Origin: Anaerolineae bacterium
GTDB taxonomy: Bacteria > Chloroflexota > Anaerolineae > Aggregatilineales > J027
Length of the DNA stretch: 64,000 nucleotides
Assembly (NCBI GenBank): GCA_021463865.1
Contig: JAJTXY010000010.1
Location: 93,143 to 157,142 of the forward strand
Direction of reading: 5' to 3'
Shown here: piece after piece, positions 51,438 through 60,110 of the stretch
Layout of the letters: each line of letters starts with the position of its first letter
Numbering within the stretch: the first letter of the stretch is position 1
Translations under genes and position numbers: made by a program
The notes under the pieces: model-generated
Told to the model about the DNA's origin: nothing
Database searches by the model: none
Seen by the model: the letters and a program-made list of their open reading frames with translations, nothing else

Positions 51438-53828
51438 ATGCTGGAAAAACCCATTCATTCGGTTGAGGTGCTGCCCGTCACACCCCCTAACCCCCTTTTT
51501 GGTCGAGCGGGTGAACTGAAACGCCTGCGTGATTTAGCAGCGGCGGGGGATGTCGTTTGGCTCTACGGAGCATCAGGAATTGGGCGGCGTGGGTTGGCTG
51601 CCAGTGTCGCCGCTCAGTTTGTAGAGCGTCCCGGCGGTGTGTTGTGGTTTCCGGTTTATTATGACGATGTACTCATGCTGTCCAATCGAGTGGCACGCAC
51701 CTACGGGATTTCGGCCTTAGCAACCGATGATGTCTCCACCCAACTGGATATGGCGCAAGCATTGTTGGAACAAAATCGCCCCCTGCTGGTTTTAGATGGG
51801 CCATTGTCGGTTGGGGTAATTACCCAATTTTTAAAACAATGTATCCCCCCACACCACCCCGTTATGATTACCAGCGGTGTCCCAGTAGACGGCCATTGGA
51901 CGATTTTTCAGCTAGATAAGCTGAATGACAAAGATGCTGAACAATTTTACCGCCACGCCGCCCAGTTAGATGAACAAACCCGCACTGCTCTGCTTGCGCC
52001 GTTCCTGCATTACATTCAAGGGCATCCTCTTGGTCTTGTGGTAGCGGCCAAACAAATCACGAATGCCAATGTCACCCAAACGCATTTTACCAGCCTGCTG
52101 CCTGAAACACCCGTTGGCCCCGAAAACCGGACATTAGGCGTACTGGCAGCGGCCTATGGACTGTTGGATGCTCCTGCGCAAGGGCTATTCTTGCTACTGG
52201 GATCATTATTCACTGACCGCATTGGCATCCCATTATTAAGCGCGATCAGTGGCGTCTCGGAGCGCACCCTACCGGGAATTCTTCAACACCTAGTCAAACG
52301 GGGTTTTTGCGACGAAATCCGCCTCGCCGACCACCCCCCCTTTTATAGGGTTCATGATTTGGCACGGACATTTGCCCGTTCACGTTTGCAGGCCCAAAAC
52401 AAATTAGAGGCTACCCGCAATCGCATTTTGAACAACACTATGAAATTTGTGAAGTTGCACGCGGGTGAACCTGATCCCACCGCCTATGACCATCTGGCAC
52501 GTGAGATGGATAATCTATGGGGTACAGCCCGTTACACCGCCACCACCCAGCAATTTGATACGCTGGAGACCCTATTTAAACTATTGGGACAGCACGGCAC
52601 GCAAAACGTTATTCACGCACGCGGCTATCAGGGATTTTACGCACTGTTGGGTCGCTTGCTGACCAGTCAATCCGAGAAACCGGGGCAATCTATTAAGCCC
52701 TTTGTGCCGGAAGCAACCCAAGAATTTAAGACCCTCCCACCCGAATTACCGCCTCTCCCTCCCGATGAACCGACTCGTATGGTGATTGATACCGAGGCCA
52801 TCCGCACCCTGTCACGGGAGAACCTTGAAATTGCCCTCGAAGAAGCCACTGCCAACAACAACCGCGCACAGGCGTTGAAATTGGCGATGGCGTTGGGCGA
52901 TTGGTATACCCGCCACAAGCAACCCGAACTCGCCATACCCAAATATCAATTGGCCGTCACCCTCAGCCAAGAGTTAGGGGATGATAATCGGCGTTTGATG
53001 ACCTATGAAAATTTGGCGGCGGTACTCCTGACTTTAAACGAACCCCAACAGGCACTTGAAGCCGCCCAACATGCAGTGGAAATGATTAACAGTGAACATT
53101 ATCCGGGCCGCAAGGGGCGGATTGTCACGGTGATGGGCGATGCCTATGTTCTGGAGGGTGACTATGACAACGCCCTAAAGACCTATCAGGAAGCAGTCGA
53201 GATACTTGAAAAATCGGGCGATGCCGTCGCCATTGGGTTAGCACAGGGCAAACTCGCCACAACCCTCCTAGACAAGGGCGATTTTCAGGAGGCTACGATT
53301 GTGCTGGCTCAATCGGCTGCTCGTTTTGAGCAGGTTGGACGCCGTGATTTACAGGGTCGCGCGTTGGGCAATCTCGGCACCGCGTTTGGCCGCATGGGTC
53401 GCTGGAAAGAAGCAGGGCAGCGGCATACGCTGGCACTGCAAATCGCCCGTGAAATGGGCGATATTGAGGACGAGCGTTTTCAATTAAGCAATCTGGCGTT
53501 TGTTGCCGAAGCCGAGAGCTATTACGATTGGGCCATCTATTACAGTCGGCAGGCGCTTTATTTGGCCCTCGTCGCCGGAGACCGAGCCTCCATTGCCCAG
53601 ATCACCCTCGACTTGGGACGACTGCTCTTGACCGATGCCGGTCAACTGCCACAGGCAATCCGGCTGTTAGAAGCCTCGGTAGACCTTGACCCCTCCGACG
53701 ATGCCCTGCGATTTTTGGGGCGTGCCAAAGGCCGTTATGATCGCTTAATACGGGAAGGGTACACTTTTGCTCCTATTGAAAGCGATTTGCAGGTCTACGC
53801 CCAAGCCGCATACGAGGCCAATGCCTAA
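51438..53828 (+). CDS. STAND/NB-ARC-type protein with TPR repeats, degenerate P-loop
   Basis: A 796-residue protein built like an NLR. The NB-ARC-like part has a Walker A position GASGIGRRG (44-52) where the invariant Lys-Ser/Thr is Arg-Arg, a Walker B PLLVLD (115-120), the GxPLAL-type GHPLGL (195-200), and an MHD-type VHDL (305-308) in a winged helix. About seven TPRs (about 450-780) follow and probably sense a ligand. Such proteins oligomerise on sensing a signal. With Lys missing, ATP binding is doubtful. It is followed after 28 bases by a TIR-domain gene, a possible effector. Confidence 0.85.
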   Translation: MLEKPIHSVEVLPVTPPNPLFGRAGELKRLRDLAAAGDVVWLYGASGIGRRGLAASVAAQFVERPGGVLWFPVYYDDVLMLSNRVARTYGISALATDDVSTQLDMAQALLEQNRPLLVLDGPLSVGVITQFLKQCIPPHHPVMITSGVPVDGHWTIFQLDKLNDKDAEQFYRHAAQLDEQTRTALLAPFLHYIQGHPLGLVVAAKQITNANVTQTHFTSLLPETPVGPENRTLGVLAAAYGLLDAPAQGLFLLLGSLFTDRIGIPLLSAISGVSERTLPGILQHLVKRGFCDEIRLADHPPFYRVHDLARTFARSRLQAQNKLEATRNRILNNTMKFVKLHAGEPDPTAYDHLAREMDNLWGTARYTATTQQFDTLETLFKLLGQHGTQNVIHARGYQGFYALLGRLLTSQSEKPGQSIKPFVPEATQEFKTLPPELPPLPPDEPTRMVIDTEAIRTLSRENLEIALEEATANNNRAQALKLAMALGDWYTRHKQPELAIPKYQLAVTLSQELGDDNRRLMTYENLAAVLLTLNEPQQALEAAQHAVEMINSEHYPGRKGRIVTVMGDAYVLEGDYDNALKTYQEAVEILEKSGDAVAIGLAQGKLATTLLDKGDFQEATIVLAQSAARFEQVGRRDLQGRALGNLGTAFGRMGRWKEAGQRHTLALQIAREMGDIEDERFQLSNLAFVAEAESYYDWAIYYSRQALYLALVAGDRASIAQITLDLGRLLLTDAGQLPQAIRLLEASVDLDPSDDALRFLGRAKGRYDRLIREGYTFAPIESDLQVYAQAAYEANA

Positions 53829-53856
53829 ATCAAACCACTGAAAATGGAGCCAGCAA

Positions 53857-54570
53857 ATGGACGACCCGCTTAGTTTACCCCTCCCCAAAGACCCCATCCA
53901 GCGCATCCAGCGTTTTGCCTATGACCTTGCATGGGGCGCGATTAACGAAAAATGGGATGCCAGTCTCAGCTATTTTCGGGGTGAATTGACCGACGGCGGC
54001 CCGCGCCAATATGTCCAAGAAGTCTGGGACAACCACCCGCCCGCCCTGAGCTTGATGCTGGCTCTCGGCTACATGACCATCGCTCGTGAAGGCAACCCGA
54101 TTGTTGTCCAATTAACCTCCAAGACTTTTGAACTACTCAATGCCCCTCCCCCAGTTTCGATATTTATCTCGTATCGCCGTTCCGTCAGCAGCGCCCTTGC
54201 CCTGTTCATCTGGTCAGAACTGCGCGTAGATGGCTTTATGCCATTTTTAGATATTCGTGGCATAGACCCCGGCGACGAATGGTACCCCCTGCTCGAACGA
54301 CGGGTCAAAAACAGCACTATATTTATCGCTTGCATCGGCCCTTCCACCTTACAATCCGAATACTGCCAGCGCGAAATCCATTGGGCATTGGAAACCGCCA
54401 ATACACGCATTATCCCCGTGCTGCATGGCGGATCTACCCTCGATGATTTGCCGGGAAGCCCTTTTCCAGAACTGCAACTCAAGAGCGTCATTTACATCCC
54501 CGAAGAAACCGCCTCTGCCATCTATACGGGCATGGAGCAGTTGCGTGGGGTATTCGGCCTATTTCGTTAA
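53857..54570 (+). CDS. TIR-domain protein with N-terminal helical/winged-helix-like domain
   Basis: A 237-residue protein. The C-terminal TIR domain (about 98-232) starts SIFISYRRS and includes FLDIRGIDPGDEW (the BB-loop region) and SEYCQREIHWAL, in which Glu173 is the probable catalytic Glu of NAD-cleaving TIRs. The first 95 residues are helical, ending in a strand pair (NPIVVQLTSKTFELL) that suggests a winged helix or effector-associated domain. GGAG lies 7 bases before the ATG. It follows the STAND gene and is 12 bases ahead of a GNAT gene, so all three may be one operon. Confidence 0.88.
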   Translation: MDDPLSLPLPKDPIQRIQRFAYDLAWGAINEKWDASLSYFRGELTDGGPRQYVQEVWDNHPPALSLMLALGYMTIAREGNPIVVQLTSKTFELLNAPPPVSIFISYRRSVSSALALFIWSELRVDGFMPFLDIRGIDPGDEWYPLLERRVKNSTIFIACIGPSTLQSEYCQREIHWALETANTRIIPVLHGGSTLDDLPGSPFPELQLKSVIYIPEETASAIYTGMEQLRGVFGLFR

Positions 54571-54582
54571 TTGAGGACAACC

Positions 54583-55179
54583 ATGAGCCAAACTTGGGTA
54601 ACACCTGTGACCTTAACCGGACGTGCTGTGCGACTTGAGCCACTCACCATTGATCGGCACACCGAAGGGTTATGGCAGGCCGTGTCGCCCGACACCTTTC
54701 AATATTTCGCCTCTGTGCCGGCCGAATGGACACTAGAGGGCTTTCGGAAGTATCTGCAAAATCTGCTGGCCGTTCCCGATATGTGCCCCTTTTGCCAAGT
54801 CGAGGTTGCCACCAATAAACCTGTCGGCGTGACCACCTTCATGGAAATTCGCCCTGCCCATCGTGGGCTTGAAATCGGCAGCACATGGATTGGCAAAACC
54901 CATCAGGGTACGACGATTAACCCCGAAGCCAAATATCTGCTGCTGCGCCATGCCTTTGAAAATCTCAAGGCCATTCGTCTACAACTGAAAACCGATTCGC
55001 GCAATCTGCAAAGCCAGCGGGCTATCGAAAAAATAGGTGCCAAACGCGAGGGCGTGCTGCGAAATCACTATATCATGCCCGACGGCCACTATCGCCACTC
55101 GGTTTATTTCAGTGTCACCGATGAGGAATGGCCTGAAGTCAAAGCCAAATTAGAGGCACGCTTGGGTTATGTGCCGTGA
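54583..55179 (+). CDS. GNAT acetyltransferase (RimJ/RimL type)
   Basis: A 198-residue acetyltransferase of the RimJ/RimL group. Visible parts are the start VTLTGRAVRLEPLT, the core LEIGSTWIGKTHQGTTINPE, which contains the acetyl-CoA loop in an atypical form, and the motif B helix SRNLQSQRAIEKIGAKREG, followed by RNHYIMPDGHYRHSVYFS. These enzymes usually acetylate N-termini of proteins or small amines. GAGGA lies 5 bases before the ATG. It lies 12 bases after the TIR gene; whether it belongs to that module or is merely downstream is unknown. Confidence 0.88.
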   Translation: MSQTWVTPVTLTGRAVRLEPLTIDRHTEGLWQAVSPDTFQYFASVPAEWTLEGFRKYLQNLLAVPDMCPFCQVEVATNKPVGVTTFMEIRPAHRGLEIGSTWIGKTHQGTTINPEAKYLLLRHAFENLKAIRLQLKTDSRNLQSQRAIEKIGAKREGVLRNHYIMPDGHYRHSVYFSVTDEEWPEVKAKLEARLGYVP

Positions 55180-55182
55180 TGT

Positions 55183-55210
55183 TTGCGGGCTGAATTTGTT
55201 ACGTTATACT
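55183..55210 (+). promoter_or_regulatory. candidate promoter of the membrane Fe-S oxidoreductase
   Basis: TTGCGG (55183-55188), 16-base spacer, TATACT (55205-55210). The leader would be about 55 bases to the ATG at 55272. Confidence 0.4.
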
Positions 55211-55271
55211 ACATAATCAAACCGTGATTTGATTTTTAGTTAAATACATTGTTGATTGGAGCGTTTTTATT

Positions 55272-57476
55272 ATGCCCGATGGTTTTCCCGATAAAGTGTG
55301 TACCAATCTCGATACGCCCTGTCGCTGGACGATGTGGAATGTCGAAGGGCACGAGATGTATCTGTATATTCTCATGTTTGCCGCAACCCTGCTCTTAATC
55401 GGGCGGCTGTGGATACGCCTGCAAATTTGGCGCAAGGGGCAAGGCGAACTGCAATTTGACCACCTGCCCGAACGTATTGGGCGCGTCCTCAAATATGCGC
55501 TGGGCCAATCGCGTTTGGTACGGGATCGCGCCCCCGGCCTCATGCACGCAGGCATCTTCTTTGGGTTTACCGCCCTGTTTATCGGAACAGCCCTTGCTAC
55601 AATTGACCAAGATTTTTTTGTCAAAATTCTCGATGAAAAATTACTCAAACACGCCGCCTATGTTGTCTATGAGGTTGCTCTAGACGCCTTCACGCTCGCC
55701 TTTTTGGGTGGACTCGGTTATGCCCTCTATCGCCGCAATGCCCTGCGTCCCAAAAAGTTAACCCTAACCGTTGGCTTTAACGCCGTTTTGTTCCAATTAT
55801 TCCTGCTGGTACTGACAGGCCTGTTTCTCGAAGCCTTCCGGCTGGCGGCCCTCAACGACTATATTGGCGACTCGTGGGGGCGCTATTCCTTCGCGGGGTG
55901 GACGCTGGCACAAGGACTGCTCATTTTGAGCGACAGCGAATCCCTTTGGCGTGATTGGCATGTCGGCATGTGGTGGTTCCACGCTCTTCAGGTCGCTGTG
56001 TTTATTGTGACTTTGGTAGATACCCCCCTCAAGCATACCATCTACAGTCCACTCAACATCTTCTTCAGCAACTTCCGTGAACCCGGCCAGCTTGCCAAAC
56101 TAGATCTCGAAAATCCCGACGTTGAGCAGTTTGGCGTGGGGCGTCTGACTGATTTCCGCGTGGCGCAGTTGATGGATGGCGATGCCTGTACTGAATGTGG
56201 ACGCTGCCAAGCCGCCTGCCCTGCTTATCTAGCGGGAACACCACTGAACCCCAAGCAAATTATTCTCGATATTCGCTCCGCCATGAATCTCTACAGCGGG
56301 CCATTGGGAGTCGGGTTACATCCCTCTGCCGCCGCTGACCATAAATTCAATCCCGATGACATGCCAATTATCGGGGCGGAATATCAAGGACGTGAACTCC
56401 TCAGCAAAGATGCGTTGTGGGCTTGTACGACCTGCCGCGCCTGTGTTTATGAATGTCCAGTCTTGATTGAGCATGTGGACAGCATCGTGGATATGCGCCG
56501 CCATCTGGTTTTGATGGAAGGCGAGCCACCAGCCCTACTCGGCACCACCTTTAACAACGCCGAACGTTCAGGCAATCCTTGGAATAACCGAGATTCGCGT
56601 CTGAAATGGACGGAAGAACTCGAATTTGAGCCGCCCATCATGGCCGAAAAGAAAAAGGTGGATGTGTTATATTGGGTGGGTTGCTCTGGGGCGTTTGATC
56701 CCAATTCGCAGCGTACCAGTCGGGCCGTTGCCAAGATTTTGAATGCGGCAGGGGTAGATTGGGGCATGTTGGGGGATGAAGAAACCTGCCACTGTGAATG
56801 GGCACGGCGCGGCGGCAATGAAGCTCTCTATCAAGAAGCAGTACCGGGGATTATCGAGACGTTCAATCAATATGAATTCAATACGATAATCACCCACTGT
56901 CCGCACTGTTTTAACACCATCAAGAACGAATTTCCCGATTTTGGTGGCAACTACACCGTAGTGCATCACAGCCAATACATCGCCAAGTTGATTGCAGAGG
57001 GCAAGATCAAACCCGACTATTCGCGCAACGGGTCGGCGGGGGAAATGTCGGAAGCGGTCAGGCAGATTACCTATCATGATTCCTGCTACATCGGACGCTA
57101 TAATGATGAATATGACAGCCCACGCAAGATGATTGAGGCGATTCCCGGTGTCAATCTGGTCGAAATGGCCCGCAGTCGGGATCGTGGATTGTGTTGCGGC
57201 GGCGGTGGCGCTCAGGTCTTTATGGAAACCCATCAAACTCAACCCGTTAACATGGTGCGTTTGACTGAGGCCGTCAATGCGCTCAATGGGGATATTCCCT
57301 ATGACCACACAGGCGCAGCGCGTGAGGTGGGCACCAATGTTAAGCTGGAAAAACCCGCCACGATTGCGACGGCTTGCCCGTTCTGCACCGTCATGCTCAA
57401 CAGCGCCCAACAATCAATGGCAGTGGAAGATTTGGTTGTGCGGGACGTCTCGGAAATTGTCGCGGAGGCCATTTAG
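55272..57476 (+). CDS. membrane Fe-S oxidoreductase (HdrDE/EMO-like)
   Basis: A 734-residue electron-transfer protein. The N-terminal part (about 28-250) has 5-6 membrane helices like the cytochrome b subunit of nitrate reductase. Two 4Fe-4S motifs follow: Cys306/309/312/316 and Cys385/388/391/395 (each CxxCxxCxxxCP). Two CCG domains follow, with WVGCSGAFD and CPHCFNT in the first, then HDSCYIGRYN and LCCGGGGA in the second. This fused layout occurs in HdrDE-related and ETF:menaquinone oxidoreductase (EMO) proteins. It likely moves electrons between a cytoplasmic flavoprotein and the quinone pool; no etfAB is nearby. Confidence 0.87.
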   Translation: MPDGFPDKVCTNLDTPCRWTMWNVEGHEMYLYILMFAATLLLIGRLWIRLQIWRKGQGELQFDHLPERIGRVLKYALGQSRLVRDRAPGLMHAGIFFGFTALFIGTALATIDQDFFVKILDEKLLKHAAYVVYEVALDAFTLAFLGGLGYALYRRNALRPKKLTLTVGFNAVLFQLFLLVLTGLFLEAFRLAALNDYIGDSWGRYSFAGWTLAQGLLILSDSESLWRDWHVGMWWFHALQVAVFIVTLVDTPLKHTIYSPLNIFFSNFREPGQLAKLDLENPDVEQFGVGRLTDFRVAQLMDGDACTECGRCQAACPAYLAGTPLNPKQIILDIRSAMNLYSGPLGVGLHPSAAADHKFNPDDMPIIGAEYQGRELLSKDALWACTTCRACVYECPVLIEHVDSIVDMRRHLVLMEGEPPALLGTTFNNAERSGNPWNNRDSRLKWTEELEFEPPIMAEKKKVDVLYWVGCSGAFDPNSQRTSRAVAKILNAAGVDWGMLGDEETCHCEWARRGGNEALYQEAVPGIIETFNQYEFNTIITHCPHCFNTIKNEFPDFGGNYTVVHHSQYIAKLIAEGKIKPDYSRNGSAGEMSEAVRQITYHDSCYIGRYNDEYDSPRKMIEAIPGVNLVEMARSRDRGLCCGGGGAQVFMETHQTQPVNMVRLTEAVNALNGDIPYDHTGAAREVGTNVKLEKPATIATACPFCTVMLNSAQQSMAVEDLVVRDVSEIVAEAI

Positions 57477-57485
57477 GAATCGCCC

Positions 57486-58100
57486 TTGATTGATACTCTC
57501 ATCCAGCGTGTACAAAAAACCCAACATGGGTTTACCGACATCAAAAAAGCGGCGGATGAGTTGGTCGCCAGCAAAACGCCTGAGATTTGTATCCCCCTTG
57601 CCCATGAATTATTCAAAAGTGAGGTACATCAGGCACACATGTTGGCGACCTTTCTTTTTGGTCGGTTTGCGGCCCAGTCCAAAGACATCCTGCAATTCAT
57701 GCGCGAACAAATCAGCCACGATGATAATTGGCGTGTGCAAGAAATCTTGGCGATGGCCTTTGATCAATTTTGCGCTGATACAAGTTATGAAAACGCCCTC
57801 CCGACTATTCGGGATTGGCTGGGTGACCCCCATCATCATGTCCGCCGCGCCGTGACCGAAGGATTACGCATTTGGACAAGCCGCCCGTATTTCGACGAGC
57901 ACCCCCAAATTGCCATCCAGCTATTGAGCCAATTACATGCCGATGAAAGTGAGTACGTCCGCAAATCGGTGGGAAACGCCCTACGCGACATCAGCCGCAC
58001 CTATCCCGATTTAGTTCGGACTGAGTTATCATCATGGAATAGGTCATCTAAAAAAGTGGCACGGGTCTATAAATTGGCGAGCAGATTATTGGTTGAATGA
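57486..58100 (+). CDS. DNA alkylation repair (AlkD-like) HEAT protein
   Basis: A 204-residue helical protein resembling AlkC/AlkD-type HEAT DNA glycosylases: ARG-rich helices with DDNWRVQEILAMAFDQF, HHHVRRAVTEGLRIWTSRPY and SEYVRKSVGNALRDISRTYP. Such proteins remove alkylated bases, but the key AlkD Trp/Asp/Arg set cannot be confirmed by eye. The start is a TTG (57486-57488) with AGGA 7 bases before, overlapping the upstream stop, so translation is likely coupled to the Fe-S oxidoreductase gene. It could also be an inactive HEAT relative. Confidence 0.75.
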   Translation: MIDTLIQRVQKTQHGFTDIKKAADELVASKTPEICIPLAHELFKSEVHQAHMLATFLFGRFAAQSKDILQFMREQISHDDNWRVQEILAMAFDQFCADTSYENALPTIRDWLGDPHHHVRRAVTEGLRIWTSRPYFDEHPQIAIQLLSQLHADESEYVRKSVGNALRDISRTYPDLVRTELSSWNRSSKKVARVYKLASRLLVE

Positions 58101-58179
58101 CTTTATCTCGCTTCACCCGCCGAAATCGGGGATAATGACCACCACATTGAATCATCCTTGTTGTGAGTAAAACATTATT

Positions 58180-58866
58180 ATGGAAATCGCCCACCTGACG
58201 CTTTTAGCCCAAGATTTACCAGCCCAACACAAATTTTATACAGAAATTCTAGGATTACCGATGTTAGAAGGCGGTGAGGAGGTCATCACATTTGGAGTGG
58301 GCCGCTCCAAATTGACCTTTTTGCAGGCCGATGAAGATTGGGAGGGCAGCTATCATTTTGCGTTTAACATCCCTGAGAATCAATTTACACAGGCCAAGAC
58401 ATGGCTCGCCGAACGGGTAAAACTCATTCATAACCCCGCCGGACAGGATGAATTCCGTTTTGAAAGTTGGAACGCCCACGCACTTTATTTTTATGACCCA
58501 GCAGGAAATATTTTAGAACTGATCGCCCGCCATGATCTCCCCAACGCTTCTGATACACCTTTTGGCGGTGATAGCCTCCTAGCCATTAGCGAAATCGGGC
58601 TAACGACACCGGATGTCGCTGCAACGGTTCGTCAGATTCAAAGTTATTTGCCACTGAAAGTCTATCGAAACAGCGAAAGTGAAGAATTTGTAGCGCTAGG
58701 GGACGCGGCGGGTCTGCTGATTATTGTAAAAAAAGGGCGCATTTGGTGGCCCGAAACTGGGGTTCCTGCCTCTCTCTCGCCAGTCTCCATTTTAAGCATG
58801 GACAGCAGCGGACAGGGCTTTCAAATCAGCGGCCCCCCCTATGACATCAGCCCGGTATTGAGTTGA
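58180..58866 (+). CDS. VOC (glyoxalase/dioxygenase) superfamily protein
   Basis: A 228-residue protein with two VOC modules, each a beta-alpha-beta-beta-beta unit. The first (about 1-118) has AHLTLLAQDLPAQHKFYTEI, then HALYFYDPAGNILELIAR with the metal-site Glu; the second (about 130-225) is degenerate. Members include glyoxalases, extradiol dioxygenases and antibiotic-binding proteins. Histidines at the usual metal position (His5) and Glu near 113 suggest metal binding in the first module. The substrate is unknown. Confidence 0.84.
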   Translation: MEIAHLTLLAQDLPAQHKFYTEILGLPMLEGGEEVITFGVGRSKLTFLQADEDWEGSYHFAFNIPENQFTQAKTWLAERVKLIHNPAGQDEFRFESWNAHALYFYDPAGNILELIARHDLPNASDTPFGGDSLLAISEIGLTTPDVAATVRQIQSYLPLKVYRNSESEEFVALGDAAGLLIIVKKGRIWWPETGVPASLSPVSILSMDSSGQGFQISGPPYDISPVLS

Positions 58867-58874
58867 AGTTTGTA

Positions 58875-58904
58875 TTGACCGCGCCTAGTGCTTACCGCTA
58901 TAAT
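58875..58904 (+). promoter_or_regulatory. promoter of tRNA-Ser
   Basis: TTGACC (58875-58880), 18-base spacer, TATAAT (58899-58904). Predicted RNA start near 58911, about 15 bases before the mature tRNA. Confidence 0.78.
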
Positions 58905-58925
58905 CACGTTTAATTGAATAAAATT

Positions 58926-59018
58926 GGAGAGGTAGCATAGTCTGGCCTAATGCGCTCGCCTGGAAAGCGGGTACAGGGTAATTCCCTGTCGTGGGTTCAA
59001 ATCCCACTCTCTCCGCCA
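58926..59018 (+). tRNA. tRNA-Ser (anticodon GGA)
   Basis: Class II tRNA of 93 bases with encoded CCA (59016-59018). Acceptor stem GGAGAGG pairs with TCTCTCC, discriminator G. The anticodon loop CTGGAAA carries GGA, reading UCC/UCU serine codons. A long variable arm (ACAGGG-TAAT-TCCCTGT-like) and T-arm GTGGG-TTCAAAT-CCCAC are clear. Confidence 0.97.
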
Positions 59019-59023
59019 AAGCA

Positions 59024-59065
59024 ATGACGGCAGACGGGGTTCATTTCCGTCTGTCGTTATGTTTT
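59024..59065 (+). terminator. rho-independent terminator after tRNA-Ser
   Basis: A long stem of about 14 pairs (59024-59037 with 59047-59060), two G-T pairs, 9-base loop, followed by GTTTTATT. It starts 5 bases after the tRNA CCA end. Confidence 0.85.
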
Positions 59066-59095
59066 ATTGACCGAGATGCACTGGAACAAGCAGCA

Positions 59096-60109
59096 ATGGC
59101 AACACAAACCAACAAGCGCCAACGACGAATCTTGGGTGTCACCCTCTTCTTTGTCGTCTCATTGATTTTTATCTGTGGACTAACCGCTCTGCTCATCCGC
59201 AGTGCCTTTAATACCGAGCGACACGAATCTAAGGCGGTTTTGGCCGGGGCATCGGCAGAAACATTTGTTGAACTCCCCGGTGATCGAGCCTACCCCGGTG
59301 CTTTAACCGTCGGGCCAGATGGCAACATTTATGCAGGCAGTTTTTGTACGGGCGATATTTGGCAGATTACCCCCAATGGTGAACGCACCACATGGGTCGA
59401 AGGCGGCAGCAAAACCATTGAAGCGGCCTCGGGCATGGCCTTTGCGCCGGATGGCTCATTGTATGTGATTGACCGCAAGGATTGTGACCCACGTCGGGGA
59501 CAGGGCCAGATCAAACGCATTTCCGCTGATGGACAGACGGTTGAACAAATCGGCAAACTCGATAACGACGAAATCCCCCACTCCATCACTTTTGATAAAG
59601 ACGGCGTGCTCTACTTCACCGATACCCAGCGCGGGGCAATTCTAAAATTGAACGAGGCCGGGGAATATGAAACATGGTGGGTACTTCCCGAAGTGAGTAA
59701 TGAAGTGCAACCAACGGGACTGGCCTATGATACAGTGACGGATGACATCGTGGTTGCCGACACTGCGGCTGGTATTGTCTATCGCATTGATTTCGAAGCT
59801 GACCGTCGTCCAAAATTACTAGGCACTGTCTACAGCGAGGATGACCGTGAACTCGACGGCCTTACCATTGATGACTTGGGGCGAGTCATTTTCACCATTT
59901 ATGACACCAACAAAGTGGCCCGGATAGAACTCAACGGTGAGATCACGATTCTTGCTGAGGATTTCCGTGAACCAAGCGACGTAGCTTATCTAGATAACAC
60001 CATCTATGTCACCAATTTGGACTCAATTTCGCTTGCCCCGGTCATTAGTTTTCTAGTGAATCCGTCGCTTCCCTTCACGATTGATAAAATTACCCTACCC
60101 GTCGAATAG
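59096..60109 (+). CDS. membrane-anchored beta-propeller (SMP-30/NHL-like)
   Basis: A 337-residue protein with a basic N-terminus, one membrane helix (about 13-35) and an exterior six-bladed propeller of the SMP-30/gluconolactonase/NHL kind. Blades repeat patterns such as LTVGPDGNIYAGSF, MAFAPDGSLYVIDR, ITFDKDGVLYFTDT and LTIDDLGRVIFTIY. SMP-30-type propellers bind calcium and may hydrolyse lactones, but catalytic residues cannot be confirmed. The ATG at 59096 lies 30 bases after the tRNA terminator; the ribosome site is weak. It is convergent with the SLT gene. Confidence 0.8.
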   Translation: MATQTNKRQRRILGVTLFFVVSLIFICGLTALLIRSAFNTERHESKAVLAGASAETFVELPGDRAYPGALTVGPDGNIYAGSFCTGDIWQITPNGERTTWVEGGSKTIEAASGMAFAPDGSLYVIDRKDCDPRRGQGQIKRISADGQTVEQIGKLDNDEIPHSITFDKDGVLYFTDTQRGAILKLNEAGEYETWWVLPEVSNEVQPTGLAYDTVTDDIVVADTAAGIVYRIDFEADRRPKLLGTVYSEDDRELDGLTIDDLGRVIFTIYDTNKVARIELNGEITILAEDFREPSDVAYLDNTIYVTNLDSISLAPVISFLVNPSLPFTIDKITLPVE

Positions 60110-60110
60110 C

